The translations under genes were made by a program, and so were the position numbers. Below the pieces are notes generated by a model, which was given only the letters and a program-made list of their open reading frames with translations, was not told the origin of the DNA and did no database searches. DNA of 64,000 nucleotides from Paenibacillus faecalis (lineage in GTDB: Bacteria; Bacillota; Bacilli; Paenibacillales; Paenibacillaceae): NCBI RefSeq assembly GCF_900289175.1, contig NZ_LT985747.1, positions 2,505,709 to 2,569,708 on the forward strand, read 5' to 3'. Shown here in pieces: positions 27,001 to 35,312 of the stretch (positions are counted from its first letter, which is position 1; every line of letters begins with the position of its first letter).

Positions 27001-29813
27001 GATGATGCAAACAATACGATATGATTTTGATTGCATACATGATCGAGCATCACAAAATATGCAGTCAAAAGAATGGTAGCTGGAGATATACGATATCTTG
27101 TGTTGGAGCATAATAACTGAATATCCTGTGCCAGTTTTCCAGTTATTTCGAAATCTACAGAACTTTCGTTGAAGCGAAAATTCGCAGGCGCTGGAAAATC
27201 AGTAGGAAAATCAATATAAAAAGAATGATCGCATAATTTGTCTTTCCAATACTCCAAGTCGTCTTGTTTATTATCTATAAGTTCCAAACTGCCATCTTTA
27301 AGCAAACGGCAAACCACACCTGTCTCGTATAAAATTTCCTCAGAAAATTTGCTCTTGCTGAATTTATCCACTGTAAGCTCTGATTTAGTAACATATTCTG
27401 GCGACAGGCAAGCACCAGCCAAATATAAATATCCCTTCGCCCCAGGCGGGAGCAAGTTTTTACTGGAATCCAACACATAAGCCTGTACATTCCTTATTGG
27501 TTTTCCAATAACGACAGCTTCACTGCCGGTTTTGGGTACCGGATAACATGTTGCATAAATGGTCGATTCTGTAAAACCATAGAAACTTACCAAATTAGAT
27601 GGTTCAACATATGAATAATACAGATCTGCCAATTGAGGAGTGACCACTCCGCCCGAAACCATTACATATCTAACTTTATTCAGGACGCTTGAATGACGAT
27701 CCGCCTCTTGTAAAAAATTCAAAAGCATATCAGAAACAAAGTTGATATGGGTAATATGATTCTCCTGGATGATCTCTTTAAGGGCACGGAAATCAGCCTC
27801 TTCACCAAGGGAAGAGACATACAATTTCCCACAACCAACAACCCATCCAAACAATTCTGTAATCGAAAGACCACATGAGTATGAAGTTCTTAGCATATAA
27901 GTATCATCTTCATGTACAGTACAGTTTTGCTGTAATTCATACAGTAAATTAATAATACTCTGATGTGAAAGAGTAACCCCAATAAGTCCCTCTCTTGAAC
28001 TTGACGTATATATAACGCAAGCAACCTGATTCTGTGTACTGATGATGTTACTTTCAACACAGGCTGATACAGGTTCAACTAACTCATGCATCGAATAAAC
28101 GGCTGCATTGGATATTCTATGATCGTTTTTATCCTGTACAATGACACAGTCCGCTTGACAGTCATTTAAAATATAATGTACTAGATTATCAGAGCATCCC
28201 GGTTCAATAGGAACATAAGTATAGCCTGCAAATAGAACAGCATATGTACTGATTACCATATCAACGCTTCGGTTCATAATTAGTGCTACTGTTGCTTGTT
28301 TTTTACCAATCACTCTTTGTAAATTACCCGACATAAGTTGAATACGTTCATAAAATTCGGTATAGGTTAACGACTCCCTTGAATCATAAAGAGCTGTCTT
28401 TTGTGGATATTTATTTACTGCTTGCAACAATAAATCGTGAATGGAGCGGGATTTCGTAAATATCTCATCTTGGTTTTTTCCTAATAAAGACTCTTTTTGT
28501 TTTTGAGTAACGATTTGTAAATCAGAATATTGTGATGTTGGACGATATGTAATTTCAGATAATATTTGTAAAACATTTTCGGACATCATTTGTATAAATA
28601 TGTCTGAATATCTATTTTTATTATAATTTATCCGAATAGACTTATCGAATAAATTAACCTGCAGCACGAGCTCGGATTGTAACATCTCTCTGAAAAAATA
28701 TTTCTGTATATAAATATCTCTATCATATTGAAGCAGGCCTTGCTCAATAGGATAATTCTCAATAACTACAATTGAATTATAGATACTGTCTCGATCATAG
28801 ACCTGAGCATATTCACGAATGTCCGAATAGGTTATCTCTTCGTAATCTGAACGATGGGTTAGAAACTTTCGTACTTCTGCCAAAAGCTCGTCCACCGTTT
28901 TTTCATGATCAAATGGAATTACAAGCGGTATCGTTTTGATAAATACACCTACAGCGTTTTCTACGCCTGGCTCAGCATCTACACGGCCTGATACCGTTGT
29001 ACCGAACATAACATTACGTATATTCAGATATTTATTTAGGAAAATGCCCCATGCCAAATAATAAGCTGCTGCTTCATTTCCATTTTCCAGGCAAATATCA
29101 TCCGGTATAGGAAAATCATAGTAAGCATTTGCCATTTCATTGTTTGTACACTCCATGCTCGCTTCTTCTATATAAGGCTGTTGTACACCATTTTCCAAAT
29201 GAGGTTTCCAAAATTCTCGCAAAGCTTCTGACTCATAGCTTCTTCTTTTACATAAAAAAGCGCTGTCATCTTCATTCGCGGGAGCTAATGGAATTCCATT
29301 TGCAAGCTTTTTGTAATTTTGAATAAATTGATTTACCAGAATGGAGGTGCTCCAACCATCAAAAAGAATATGATTACTAATTAATGACACGGCATACTGA
29401 TTTTTTTCATTGATTTTATAAAAAGTAATGCGGTAAGGATTTTTTGTAATATCTATTTTCTTTTCCCTATCGTTTTGAAAAATATAATTTTCTATATTCT
29501 CCGGTATTGTTTTATAGGACAAATCCTCAAAAAATATAGGTTCCGGCATTTCCTTTAGAAGAATTTGTACCGGCTCTTTTAAGCCCTCCCACCGAAATAC
29601 GGAACGTAAAGCTACATGTGAATTGACAACAGCCTTCCAAGCTTGTACACATCTCTCTTCATCTATACTTTCCGGCAGAAGAAATACAATTTGCTCTAAA
29701 TACGCATCACTGGAGGAATCTTGAATGTAGTAATAAAGCATGCTTTTCTGAAGCTCATTTAATCCGATAATGTCCGTTACATTACTTTTTTGGATAGTGG
29801 AAGTTTGGCTCAT
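21081..29813 (-). CDS. NRPS: C-A(truncated)-C(half)-A(beta-Ala)-PCP-C-A(Gly)-PCP-C lobe
   Basis: This 2910-residue protein holds two working elongation modules plus scars. C1 (1-440) has SNHILFDG (His148) instead of HHxxxDG. A1 (455-850) is degenerate: YTSSSREGLIG replaces the A3 core, and everything after YETG, including the K517 region and PCP, is missing. It joins directly to the C-terminal half of another C domain (851-1085). A2 (1105-1600) reads V-D-W-T-M-S-L-A-D, beta-alanine-like, with PCP Ser1642. C3 has HHLICDG (1821-1827). A3 reads D-I-L-Q-M-G-M-V-W, the glycine code, with PCP Ser2671. The last 180 residues resemble a lone C-domain C-lobe. It should add beta-alanine and glycine to acyl-D-Asn. 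The codes were read by eye. Confidence 0.92.
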   Translation of the reverse strand: MSQTSTIQKSNVTDIIGLNELQKSMLYYYIQDSSSDAYLEQIVFLLPESIDEERCVQAWKAVVNSHVALRSVFRWEGLKEPVQILLKEMPEPIFFEDLSYKTIPENIENYIFQNDREKKIDITKNPYRITFYKINEKNQYAVSLISNHILFDGWSTSILVNQFIQNYKKLANGIPLAPANEDDSAFLCKRRSYESEALREFWKPHLENGVQQPYIEEASMECTNNEMANAYYDFPIPDDICLENGNEAAAYYLAWGIFLNKYLNIRNVMFGTTVSGRVDAEPGVENAVGVFIKTIPLVIPFDHEKTVDELLAEVRKFLTHRSDYEEITYSDIREYAQVYDRDSIYNSIVVIENYPIEQGLLQYDRDIYIQKYFFREMLQSELVLQVNLFDKSIRINYNKNRYSDIFIQMMSENVLQILSEITYRPTSQYSDLQIVTQKQKESLLGKNQDEIFTKSRSIHDLLLQAVNKYPQKTALYDSRESLTYTEFYERIQLMSGNLQRVIGKKQATVALIMNRSVDMVISTYAVLFAGYTYVPIEPGCSDNLVHYILNDCQADCVIVQDKNDHRISNAAVYSMHELVEPVSACVESNIISTQNQVACVIYTSSSREGLIGVTLSHQSIINLLYELQQNCTVHEDDTYMLRTSYSCGLSITELFGWVVGCGKLYVSSLGEEADFRALKEIIQENHITHINFVSDMLLNFLQEADRHSSVLNKVRYVMVSGGVVTPQLADLYYSYVEPSNLVSFYGFTESTIYATCYPVPKTGSEAVVIGKPIRNVQAYVLDSSKNLLPPGAKGYLYLAGACLSPEYVTKSELTVDKFSKSKFSEEILYETGVVCRLLKDGSLELIDNKQDDLEYWKDKLCDHSFYIDFPTDFPAPANFRFNESSVDFEITGKLAQDIQLLCSNTRYRISPATILLTAYFVMLDHVCNQNHIVLFASSCEDELSSSGRSFTLGNSFLPVGVTIDHAQSVMNLLTHVQETYLEACRHNSISLEQIVNTLYSDLNFGDMSYSQAVYTFHKSSSTEPTTAEQIKYLLKLDIREQGNIFNGKFTFSKDAFEQFTIQHLVHFYKKILGIISTETAVFIKDMGALLQEDNKLNGEQEIVRYPFDEISLTGLLTEVVRQYSEQAAVIDGQRVLTYKELEQKSDQLAFALQQRNPAENEIIGIYLERSLESMISFWGIIKAGKIYMPLDKKSPKARLQTMINDSGANAVIMLEEDKADFNDISADLIFFDTAVSDHTQNEMKLSVQRSLDDYVYVLYTSGTTGIPKGVLSTQRAVLNRLLWMWDQYPFEPGEVCSHKTTLNFVDSIWEILGGLLKGIPTVIFSDDEVENLEVMISKMEQYAVTRITLIPSLMSVMLEHCNHLEARLSSLKYCMASGEPLHANIANGFLEKLPHVTLLNLYGSSEVSADVCCFPVVEKQHRDIVPIGKPIYNTEIHILNKDLNPVPHGSYGEIFIGGYNLASGYVNNPGLTAEKFIHFENGKILYSSGDIGRYLPAGDIEYKGRKDRQFKIRGIRIEPGDIEAAIRQHPSVRQAVVLLQDSQMNAYIAANPNEEVDYNAFLLERIPRYMLPDTYTVMDNFPTLSNGKIDITNLKLNACEVTKIESKPENDKEKRVLELWKKALKVNSIGVEDDFFSIGGNSLKAVVLLLMINKEFKTNLKVESLFRNRTVRELCSLIEENNHFNNHFMISPDRPYYEVSPSQQRIYVLSQIEKNGLLYNLLLAMELKGKLDIAKLQYCFDVLIERHESLRTTFSFVDSELVQKIHPSIDFKIQFEESNEENLSDLVQQFNMPFDFTSAPLMRAKIVKLQEEKHVLILNIHHLICDGVSLQLLASEITTLYNNCDLPPKTYHYKDYVAWLHSYLKSEDLRRQKEFWMDLYKSGLPTLDLPTDYPRTAKQSFEGSGYYVTLPQSSSDIEAFTKKHHMTMFMYLLSSCYLLLHKLTSQTEIVIGFPVAGRLHHDTQQMMGVFINTLAMPSYPSGDKTIIEFMREVKETFIRVLDNQAYQFEQLIVDLNVPRNLNRNPLFDVLINIHNHDGEQATFNGLETKNLSYPTPISQFDFSIDIYYGKEKIDLEFKYCNKLFKEETIQRYAKYFMRIVEFAYKHPDLKISEVKLMDEKEEKQLLLDNNNTHRLIREDETFLHMFRKKVKANPEAVAVIFEDNEYSYRYLDEESDKIAGKLIASGIKKKDSVAFMMRRSQKIFTTILGVLKTGASYIPLDPEYPSNRINYILEHSGVKVLIGQRELIAGLSYEHTILDIDNDFNERYEPIHVQHQPDDLAYIIYTSGSTGNPKGVMIENLALDNFIAGITDQILFDKTKNMLCLTTVSFDIFALECYIPLAKGSVIVLAGEKEQRDMGQLKALIQRHKVNMLQATPSRVQLMIEDENSRSMLDSISTMMVGGEALPIKLFSLLKEYYDGSLYNMYGPTETTVWSTLKRLDDSPSVTIGKPIANTSIYVLTKDLKPTPVGISGDLYIGGLGLARGYLNNKELTDKSFITNPFDPQSRIYKTGDVVSWNEQGELVYIQRSDFQMKMNGYRIELGDIEFNMMKYKGVKAAVVDKKRNEKGDYLCGYYVSDDEIDPQNLRLYLKENLPSYMVPQYIVRLEEIPLTPNKKVNRLALPEPQHELDHKMIDVNSLNETEQIVANIWNEILAAPVGLNDNFFDHGGNSLLLMRLHMELNHKFPDVIDITDLFGYSTISTISNLIDVRMSAKNKQFKVRKITLPGEFYSDNASVKKNSKLSIELEKDIFHRLENYAQKNGVNEKALVASIYLYSLAAAADLDEVFVYSADQERGHIQEIHIDFQSSSIAGMDELVETVHQQLGENQTSFPISNTPQLTNYRFEEGNKISILLCRSDEYNSIFSHFDLVCIYSSNGHKPEVSMEFDTACLKKEKVSKLLTNFAEYLDSI

Positions 29814-29859
29814 TTTAACCTATCCTTTCTCAAGTAGGAGATATTTTGTTATTGATCGC

Positions 29860-30564
29860 CTATTCTTCTAACATCTCTTTTATTGCTTTAACAACCTCTT
29901 CAGCCGACTCATTTATAAAAAAATGCCCGCCTGGAAACCGTCTCCATGTGCATGATTTCTCAGTATACTCTGCCCATTGTTCCAGTTCATTTTCGTCCGT
30001 ATTTTCATCATCATCACCATAAAACACGGCCATTTTGCACGGTAATTTTTTCCCCTTTTCTGTATAATTATAGTTTTCAACAATCCGATAATCAGCACGC
30101 ATAATAGGAACAAAATAGGAGCTAAGTTCTTCAATCTTAAAAACATCTTGGTTGGTGCCGCCAATTTTCAAAATTTCCTCCGTAAATTCATGGATAGGTG
30201 CATCATGAATTTTTTTGGAATGATCAATACTTCCGAGCGGATTTCTTCCTGAGACAATCATCATGACAGGCAAAGGACTGTTTAAATCCATCAGCTTGTA
30301 CACTAATTCACACGCAAGTATGCTCCCCATGCTATGTCCGAGTAACACATATTTCTCATTTCTGATGTAAGGCATTATATTTTCTAATATGTCTTCCACT
30401 GCTGCTGGTATATCCTTATAAAATGGGTCTTTTGCTCTTATCCCCCTGCCCGCTAATTCCACAGTGTGCATGTTCATATTATGATCCATGTATTTTTTCA
30501 GAGGCGTATAACACGTCTCCGAACCACCTGCATAAGGAATACAAATCAACTTGTATTTTTCCAT
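29860..30564 (-). CDS. Type II thioesterase
   Basis: A 234-residue alpha/beta hydrolase with CIPYAGGSE near the N-terminus, nucleophile Ser78 in LLGHSMGS, the acidic residue near DDDENTDE, and the catalytic His in FPGGHFFINE. Enzymes of this family stand alone beside NRPS/PKS clusters and clear wrongly loaded or stalled acyl groups from carrier proteins, acting in the cytoplasm. It lies between the two NRPS genes with gaps of 46 and 47 bases. There is no thioesterase domain anywhere else in the cluster. It is therefore conceivable, but less likely, that it also takes part in release. Confidence 0.9.
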   Translation of the reverse strand: MEKYKLICIPYAGGSETCYTPLKKYMDHNMNMHTVELAGRGIRAKDPFYKDIPAAVEDILENIMPYIRNEKYVLLGHSMGSILACELVYKLMDLNSPLPVMMIVSGRNPLGSIDHSKKIHDAPIHEFTEEILKIGGTNQDVFKIEELSSYFVPIMRADYRIVENYNYTEKGKKLPCKMAVFYGDDDENTDENELEQWAEYTEKSCTWRRFPGGHFFINESAEEVVKAIKEMLEE

Positions 30565-30611
30565 AAGATTCTCCCGGTCAATGAAAATTCATTTCTAAAA
30601 TCTCCTCGACA

Positions 30612-33600
30612 TCATGACTCACTGAACAATAAGTCCAATTCTACTTGTGAAATATCGTTCTTGCTAAAATCCGATGGCGAATAATCCACATCACCTTTAT
30701 TCATGCAATGATGAACAATACGTTGAATCATTTCATGATAATCATCCAGCAACCGGTTCAAATCCTCCGCTAAAATTGGCGACTTTCCTCGAACTGCAGT
30801 TTTCAATTGGTTTTCCACAATCATGGAATCCATTTCGATTAGACTCGTCATTTCATTATCGTGGTTTAATAAATCAGAACTCAGCTCGAAATACTCATAA
30901 TGAGTTTGGAATTCCCCTAAAAAATTGAACCTTATGAACGGTGATTTGTCCCATTGATCATATCTCATGCAATATATAGCATGCTCTAGGCTTTTATCTG
31001 AAGATGAACGATAGGTCTCTTTAATAGCTTTAATCCTCATCGCCAAATCATAGGGTCCGGATTTTACGACAATCGGAAAGATCGTCGTGAACCAACCTAC
31101 TGTTCTGGAAATATTGAAATCATTGAATATTTCATCTCTTCCATGACCTTCTACTTCAATTATGAATTTTTCTTTCTTATCCATTTTCGATATGGCCAAA
31201 GATAAGGCAGTAAGCAGAAGTTCCACGGTCTTGGTGTTATAAGGTGTATTTGCTGAAGTTACTAAATTTTTTGTAGTCTCTTCATCTAATATATGAAAGA
31301 GCTTGTGAATCTTATTTTCATCGGGGGCCTGATTATAAACATTTTGTGATATTATCTTTTCTGGTATGAACTCATTGCTAATTTGATAGTGCTGCAAGGA
31401 ATTGGCCCATTCCTGATAAGAGTTTGTTTTCAAAGGTAGGCTGAATTTCTCCATATGATCCGTTTGTCTTAACATCGTTTGAATATCTTCAAGTATGATC
31501 CTCCATGATACGCCATCGATCGCCAGATGGTGAACTACGATAATCCATATCATTCCATCCCGCGTATGACATATGGCGGAACGTAATAATAACCCCGAAT
31601 CTATTTTTATTTTGGAGATCAGTTGAGTATTCACACGATTCACTTCATAACTGAACTGACTGCTATCCACTTCAGAGAAATCCCATTCTTCTATAGCTAT
31701 ATGTTGTGTTAAATATTTGTTATTAAAATACAGTGTGTCTTTATTGGCATTGTAGTTCAGCCTAAGCGCATCGTGATGCTTCACTAACTCGCCCAGAATT
31801 TCGCTTAATACTTTAATAGGAAGTTTCTTGCTGAATTTTAATTGAACACTTTGACAATAACGATCCGGATCTGCAATATCATTGGAGAAAAACCAGTTTA
31901 TGATGGGTGTGTGCGGCATACTTCCTGCACATTCCTTTTGGCTGACATATTTTTGCTCTCTTTTTTTCATAAAAGCGGCCATTTCACCAAGTACCGGATG
32001 CGACAAAATATCTTTGACTTTTAGTGAGTAGTGATCTTCATTTAAACGGGATGATATTAAAATCGCTTTTATCGAATCTCCGCCTAACAAAAAATAATTG
32101 TCATCAAGTTCTACAGATGGAAGTCCCAATACTTTTGAAATTGTACTTACTAAAACAACTTCATGTTCGTGATATGATTTTATATCCGGCTTGTTATCGC
32201 CAGATTTAGTGGGATAAGGCAATTTACCTTTGTCGATTTTTCCGTTTATTGTCAAAGGAATTTTATCAACACGTACATAAAATGTCGGAATCATATAATG
32301 AGGTAAGTGCCTCAAGAGAAACTGGCGTAACTCATTCTCATCAATAGAATGATCGCTTACATAATATGCACATAAAAATTTAGCCTCTTCTTGCTTGTTA
32401 TGCATAACAACAGTGACATTTTGTATGCCTTTGTTGTAAAGCCGTATCGTATTTTCGATCTCACCAGGCTCTATTCTATAGCCCCTGATTTTGATTTGTT
32501 CATCCTTTCTGCCCTCATAAACAATGGTGTTGAAATCAATAAATTTGGCTAAATCCCCTGTTTTATACATAACTCCATCTTTTACAAACGGATCTTTCAT
32601 AAACTTTTCTGCCGTCAACTCAGGTTGGTTTAAATATCCGCGCGCAACTCCAGAGCCGGAAATATACAATTCATTGCTTACATACATAGGAGATGGATTC
32701 AAATTTTGATCCAGAACATAAATGTAAGTATTGTCAATAGGCTTACCAATCGGTACAGCCCCGATCTTGTCTGATTGAGGGTCGAATTTATAGCACATGC
32801 ATCCAACAGTTGCCTCTGTAGGACCGTATTCATTATAAATCTCGATTTTGCCCCCGAAAGAATCATATACTTCCTTTGCCAGATCAGCCTTCAGGTTCTC
32901 TCCACCGACAATCAACTTCTTTACACGAGAGGTTCTATTATCATAGTTCTTTGCTAATTGCAGATGAGAGGGTGTTAGTTTCAGGATCGTACACTTATTG
33001 TTTTTCAAAATACTGTCAAAAATATATGAGTCCTGTACATCAGGATAGACGATAATCGTTCCTCCGCTTATAAGTGGAGTAAATATCGAGGTGACGGTTA
33101 AATCAAATGCCACAGAGGAATAAAGTGCAAATATTTCCTGTTGTTCGGTTACATAGGTTTTTCTAGCCCAATGGATATAATTCACTAAACTACGATGCTC
33201 GACCATAACTCCTTTGGGATTTCCCGTAGAGCCAGATGTATAAAGTACATAAGCCAAATCATTCCGTCTGCTATCATTAACATTTTCCTGAATATGCGCG
33301 CTCGAATATAGTTCACCGGTAAGATTTATGATCTCGCCGGCAAACGGAAAGTCATGATGATCCAAATTACTTAATAGAATATTTACACTAGCATCTTCCA
33401 ATGAAAACAAAATACGTTCTTTTGGATAATTAGGATCTATCGCCAGATACGCTCCGCCGGCCTTTAAGATCCCTAGGATGCCGATTATGGTTTCCAGAGA
33501 ATGCTTGGTCATGATTGCAACGATTGAATCATTCGTCACACCCTTCGATTTAAGAAGTGCCGCTAATTGATTAGAGCGTTGATTAAGTTCCTCATAGGTC

Positions 33601-35045
33601 AAAGAATCAGTGCCGCATTCAATAGCTACACGATCGGGAGTAAGTTGAACCTGCTCTTCAAATAAATCTATAATCGATCGGTCATTTCTCTGGTCCGTAT
33701 TCGTTTTATTGTAATCAAATACCAATCTCTGTTTCTCGTCTTCTGTTAATAGAAGAAAATCGGAAACCTGTTTACGATCATCTCTCAAGATAAGATCGAT
33801 TACTAATTTTAAATGGTTGAACATCCCCATTACTTGTTCCTGAGTGTACTCACTTACTTTATAGTCAAAATCCAATTGGAGTCCCTTATCATCCAACCAG
33901 TTGCGAATAATAATTTGTAAAGAATACTCCTGTTGACCATTATAAAATTCGTGATTATGTACAGGTAAACCATCCATGTCATTACTCAATTGGGTTCCAT
34001 AATAATTGATACAAACCTCAAATAGTCTGTCATATCCTTTTTGGGCAAGGTTAATATCTTTAATGAAATGATTGTACGGGTATCTTTGATGTTTATAATT
34101 TAGCATTAACAGTTTTGAAACCCTTTTCATAACATCCAGCACTGTCTCATCGGAATTCATGACAAATCGGAAAGGCATTGTGTTTACAAACATGCCAAAC
34201 GTATTTCGTTCTATTTTTCCTGAACGGCCCACCACTGGAACTCCGAGAATCATATCCTTGGTTCCGGTTACTTTAAATTTATAGATGAGATATAACGAAA
34301 TAAAAAAGGTATTCAGCGTTATATTGTGCTGTTCACAGAAAAATTTTATCTTGTCGGATTGTTCTTGATGTAAAAAGATAACGAACCTATCACCATCAAC
34401 GTCATTGGATAAAGGTGGCATTTGTTCCGGCAACTGTTCAAATAGCTCAGACCAATACTGTTTGCTTTTAGCGTATTTCGGTGATCGTAAATATTCTGCA
34501 TCGTTATGTATAAATTCTTTGTAGCTTGGTTGTTGCGGCGAGAAATCAGCTTTCCCCGCCAACAGTTGTTCATAAATCTTGGATATTTGGTGGGTTAATA
34601 TTTGTAATGACCATCCATCCGCAATAATATGGTGTATTTTTACAATGTACCCTGATTTTTCACTGTTTAGTTTGAATATGATGAATTCAAATAATGGAGA
34701 GTCTTCTAATTCAAAAGACTCTCTTGCTTTCCGATCACTCATTTTTTTCAAGTGCAGAGCAGGCTCAACTCTATCACTCAGGTCAATTTGTTCCACTGCA
34801 TGATATTTTTGCTGGCAAAAATATTGTTTGGGCTGATTATCCTGAACCAACAACCGAATTTTAAAAGCATCATGTGAATTTACAAAGATACAAATTGCTT
34901 TCTCAAGAGCTTCAAGATCAACATCCCCTTCAATAAAAACAGTTCCTCCAATGTTATACATCGATGAATGAGGATAGATCATTTGGGTATACCAAATTCT
35001 TTTTTGCGGTTCAGTTAAATGATAGAGAATCTTTTCATTTGACAT
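30612..35045 (-). CDS. Initiating NRPS: C(start)-A(Asn)-PCP-E
   Basis: The protein has 1477 residues. A C domain (1-440) with HHIIADG at 138-144 stands at the very N-terminus with nothing before it, as in lipo-initiating modules that take an acyl-CoA. The A domain (about 450-950) gives D-L-T-K-I-G-E-V-G, nearly the asparagine code D-L-T-K-L-G-E-V-G. A PCP (LLGGDSI) follows. An E domain (about 1030-1440) with HHLAIDG and the epimerisation motifs VEGHGRDE and SRTVGWFTTIFP completes it. The predicted product, N-acyl-D-Asn on the carrier, is the group removed by ClbP-type peptidases, and such a peptidase is encoded at the end of the operon. It is the first gene after the promoter at 35144-35172. 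The start follows GGAGGGG. Confidence 0.93.
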   Translation of the reverse strand: MSNEKILYHLTEPQKRIWYTQMIYPHSSMYNIGGTVFIEGDVDLEALEKAICIFVNSHDAFKIRLLVQDNQPKQYFCQQKYHAVEQIDLSDRVEPALHLKKMSDRKARESFELEDSPLFEFIIFKLNSEKSGYIVKIHHIIADGWSLQILTHQISKIYEQLLAGKADFSPQQPSYKEFIHNDAEYLRSPKYAKSKQYWSELFEQLPEQMPPLSNDVDGDRFVIFLHQEQSDKIKFFCEQHNITLNTFFISLYLIYKFKVTGTKDMILGVPVVGRSGKIERNTFGMFVNTMPFRFVMNSDETVLDVMKRVSKLLMLNYKHQRYPYNHFIKDINLAQKGYDRLFEVCINYYGTQLSNDMDGLPVHNHEFYNGQQEYSLQIIIRNWLDDKGLQLDFDYKVSEYTQEQVMGMFNHLKLVIDLILRDDRKQVSDFLLLTEDEKQRLVFDYNKTNTDQRNDRSIIDLFEEQVQLTPDRVAIECGTDSLTYEELNQRSNQLAALLKSKGVTNDSIVAIMTKHSLETIIGILGILKAGGAYLAIDPNYPKERILFSLEDASVNILLSNLDHHDFPFAGEIINLTGELYSSAHIQENVNDSRRNDLAYVLYTSGSTGNPKGVMVEHRSLVNYIHWARKTYVTEQQEIFALYSSVAFDLTVTSIFTPLISGGTIIVYPDVQDSYIFDSILKNNKCTILKLTPSHLQLAKNYDNRTSRVKKLIVGGENLKADLAKEVYDSFGGKIEIYNEYGPTEATVGCMCYKFDPQSDKIGAVPIGKPIDNTYIYVLDQNLNPSPMYVSNELYISGSGVARGYLNQPELTAEKFMKDPFVKDGVMYKTGDLAKFIDFNTIVYEGRKDEQIKIRGYRIEPGEIENTIRLYNKGIQNVTVVMHNKQEEAKFLCAYYVSDHSIDENELRQFLLRHLPHYMIPTFYVRVDKIPLTINGKIDKGKLPYPTKSGDNKPDIKSYHEHEVVLVSTISKVLGLPSVELDDNYFLLGGDSIKAILISSRLNEDHYSLKVKDILSHPVLGEMAAFMKKREQKYVSQKECAGSMPHTPIINWFFSNDIADPDRYCQSVQLKFSKKLPIKVLSEILGELVKHHDALRLNYNANKDTLYFNNKYLTQHIAIEEWDFSEVDSSQFSYEVNRVNTQLISKIKIDSGLLLRSAICHTRDGMIWIIVVHHLAIDGVSWRIILEDIQTMLRQTDHMEKFSLPLKTNSYQEWANSLQHYQISNEFIPEKIISQNVYNQAPDENKIHKLFHILDEETTKNLVTSANTPYNTKTVELLLTALSLAISKMDKKEKFIIEVEGHGRDEIFNDFNISRTVGWFTTIFPIVVKSGPYDLAMRIKAIKETYRSSSDKSLEHAIYCMRYDQWDKSPFIRFNFLGEFQTHYEYFELSSDLLNHDNEMTSLIEMDSMIVENQLKTAVRGKSPILAEDLNRLLDDYHEMIQRIVHHCMNKGDVDYSPSDFSKNDISQVELDLLFSES

Positions 35046-35143
35046 GCCTTAGTCCCCTCCGGACTGAAAAAAATTGCATTAGTGTTTCTTGTTTGCAAAA
35101 TACCCACAAGATTTAAATGCAGGGAATCTATTCCAATATCTTC

Positions 35144-35172
35144 AATGTATCATGTGCATAGACCATTTTCAA
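35144..35172 (-). promoter_or_regulatory. Promoter of the biosynthetic operon
   Basis: Minus strand: TTGAAA (35167-35172), 17-base spacer, TACATT (35144-35149) preceded by TGA, an extended -10. It leaves a leader of about 90 bases before the first NRPS start. No operator is evident. Confidence 0.6.
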
Positions 35173-35252
35173 CACCTATTGGATTAATTTACATAATGAA
35201 CCAGTATTATGTGAACTTTATTTGAACATTGTAAATATGTTTGTTTAATCCA

Positions 35253-35306
35253 AAACAAAAAAACCACCGTAGCAAGCGTCTTGCACACATGCATGCTACG
35301 GTGGTT
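35253..35306 (-). terminator. Terminator between the C45 hydrolase and the NRPS operon
   Basis: AACCACCGTAGCA pairs with TGCTACGGTGGTT (13 base pairs) and is followed on the minus strand by eight or more T. It starts six bases after the hydrolase stop and separates that gene from the operon. Confidence 0.85.
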
Positions 35307-35312
35307 CGGAGA

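Noticed and set aside
30612..30684. Plus-strand open frames along the NRPS genes
   Set aside because: They are scattered short antisense shadows without ribosome sites.
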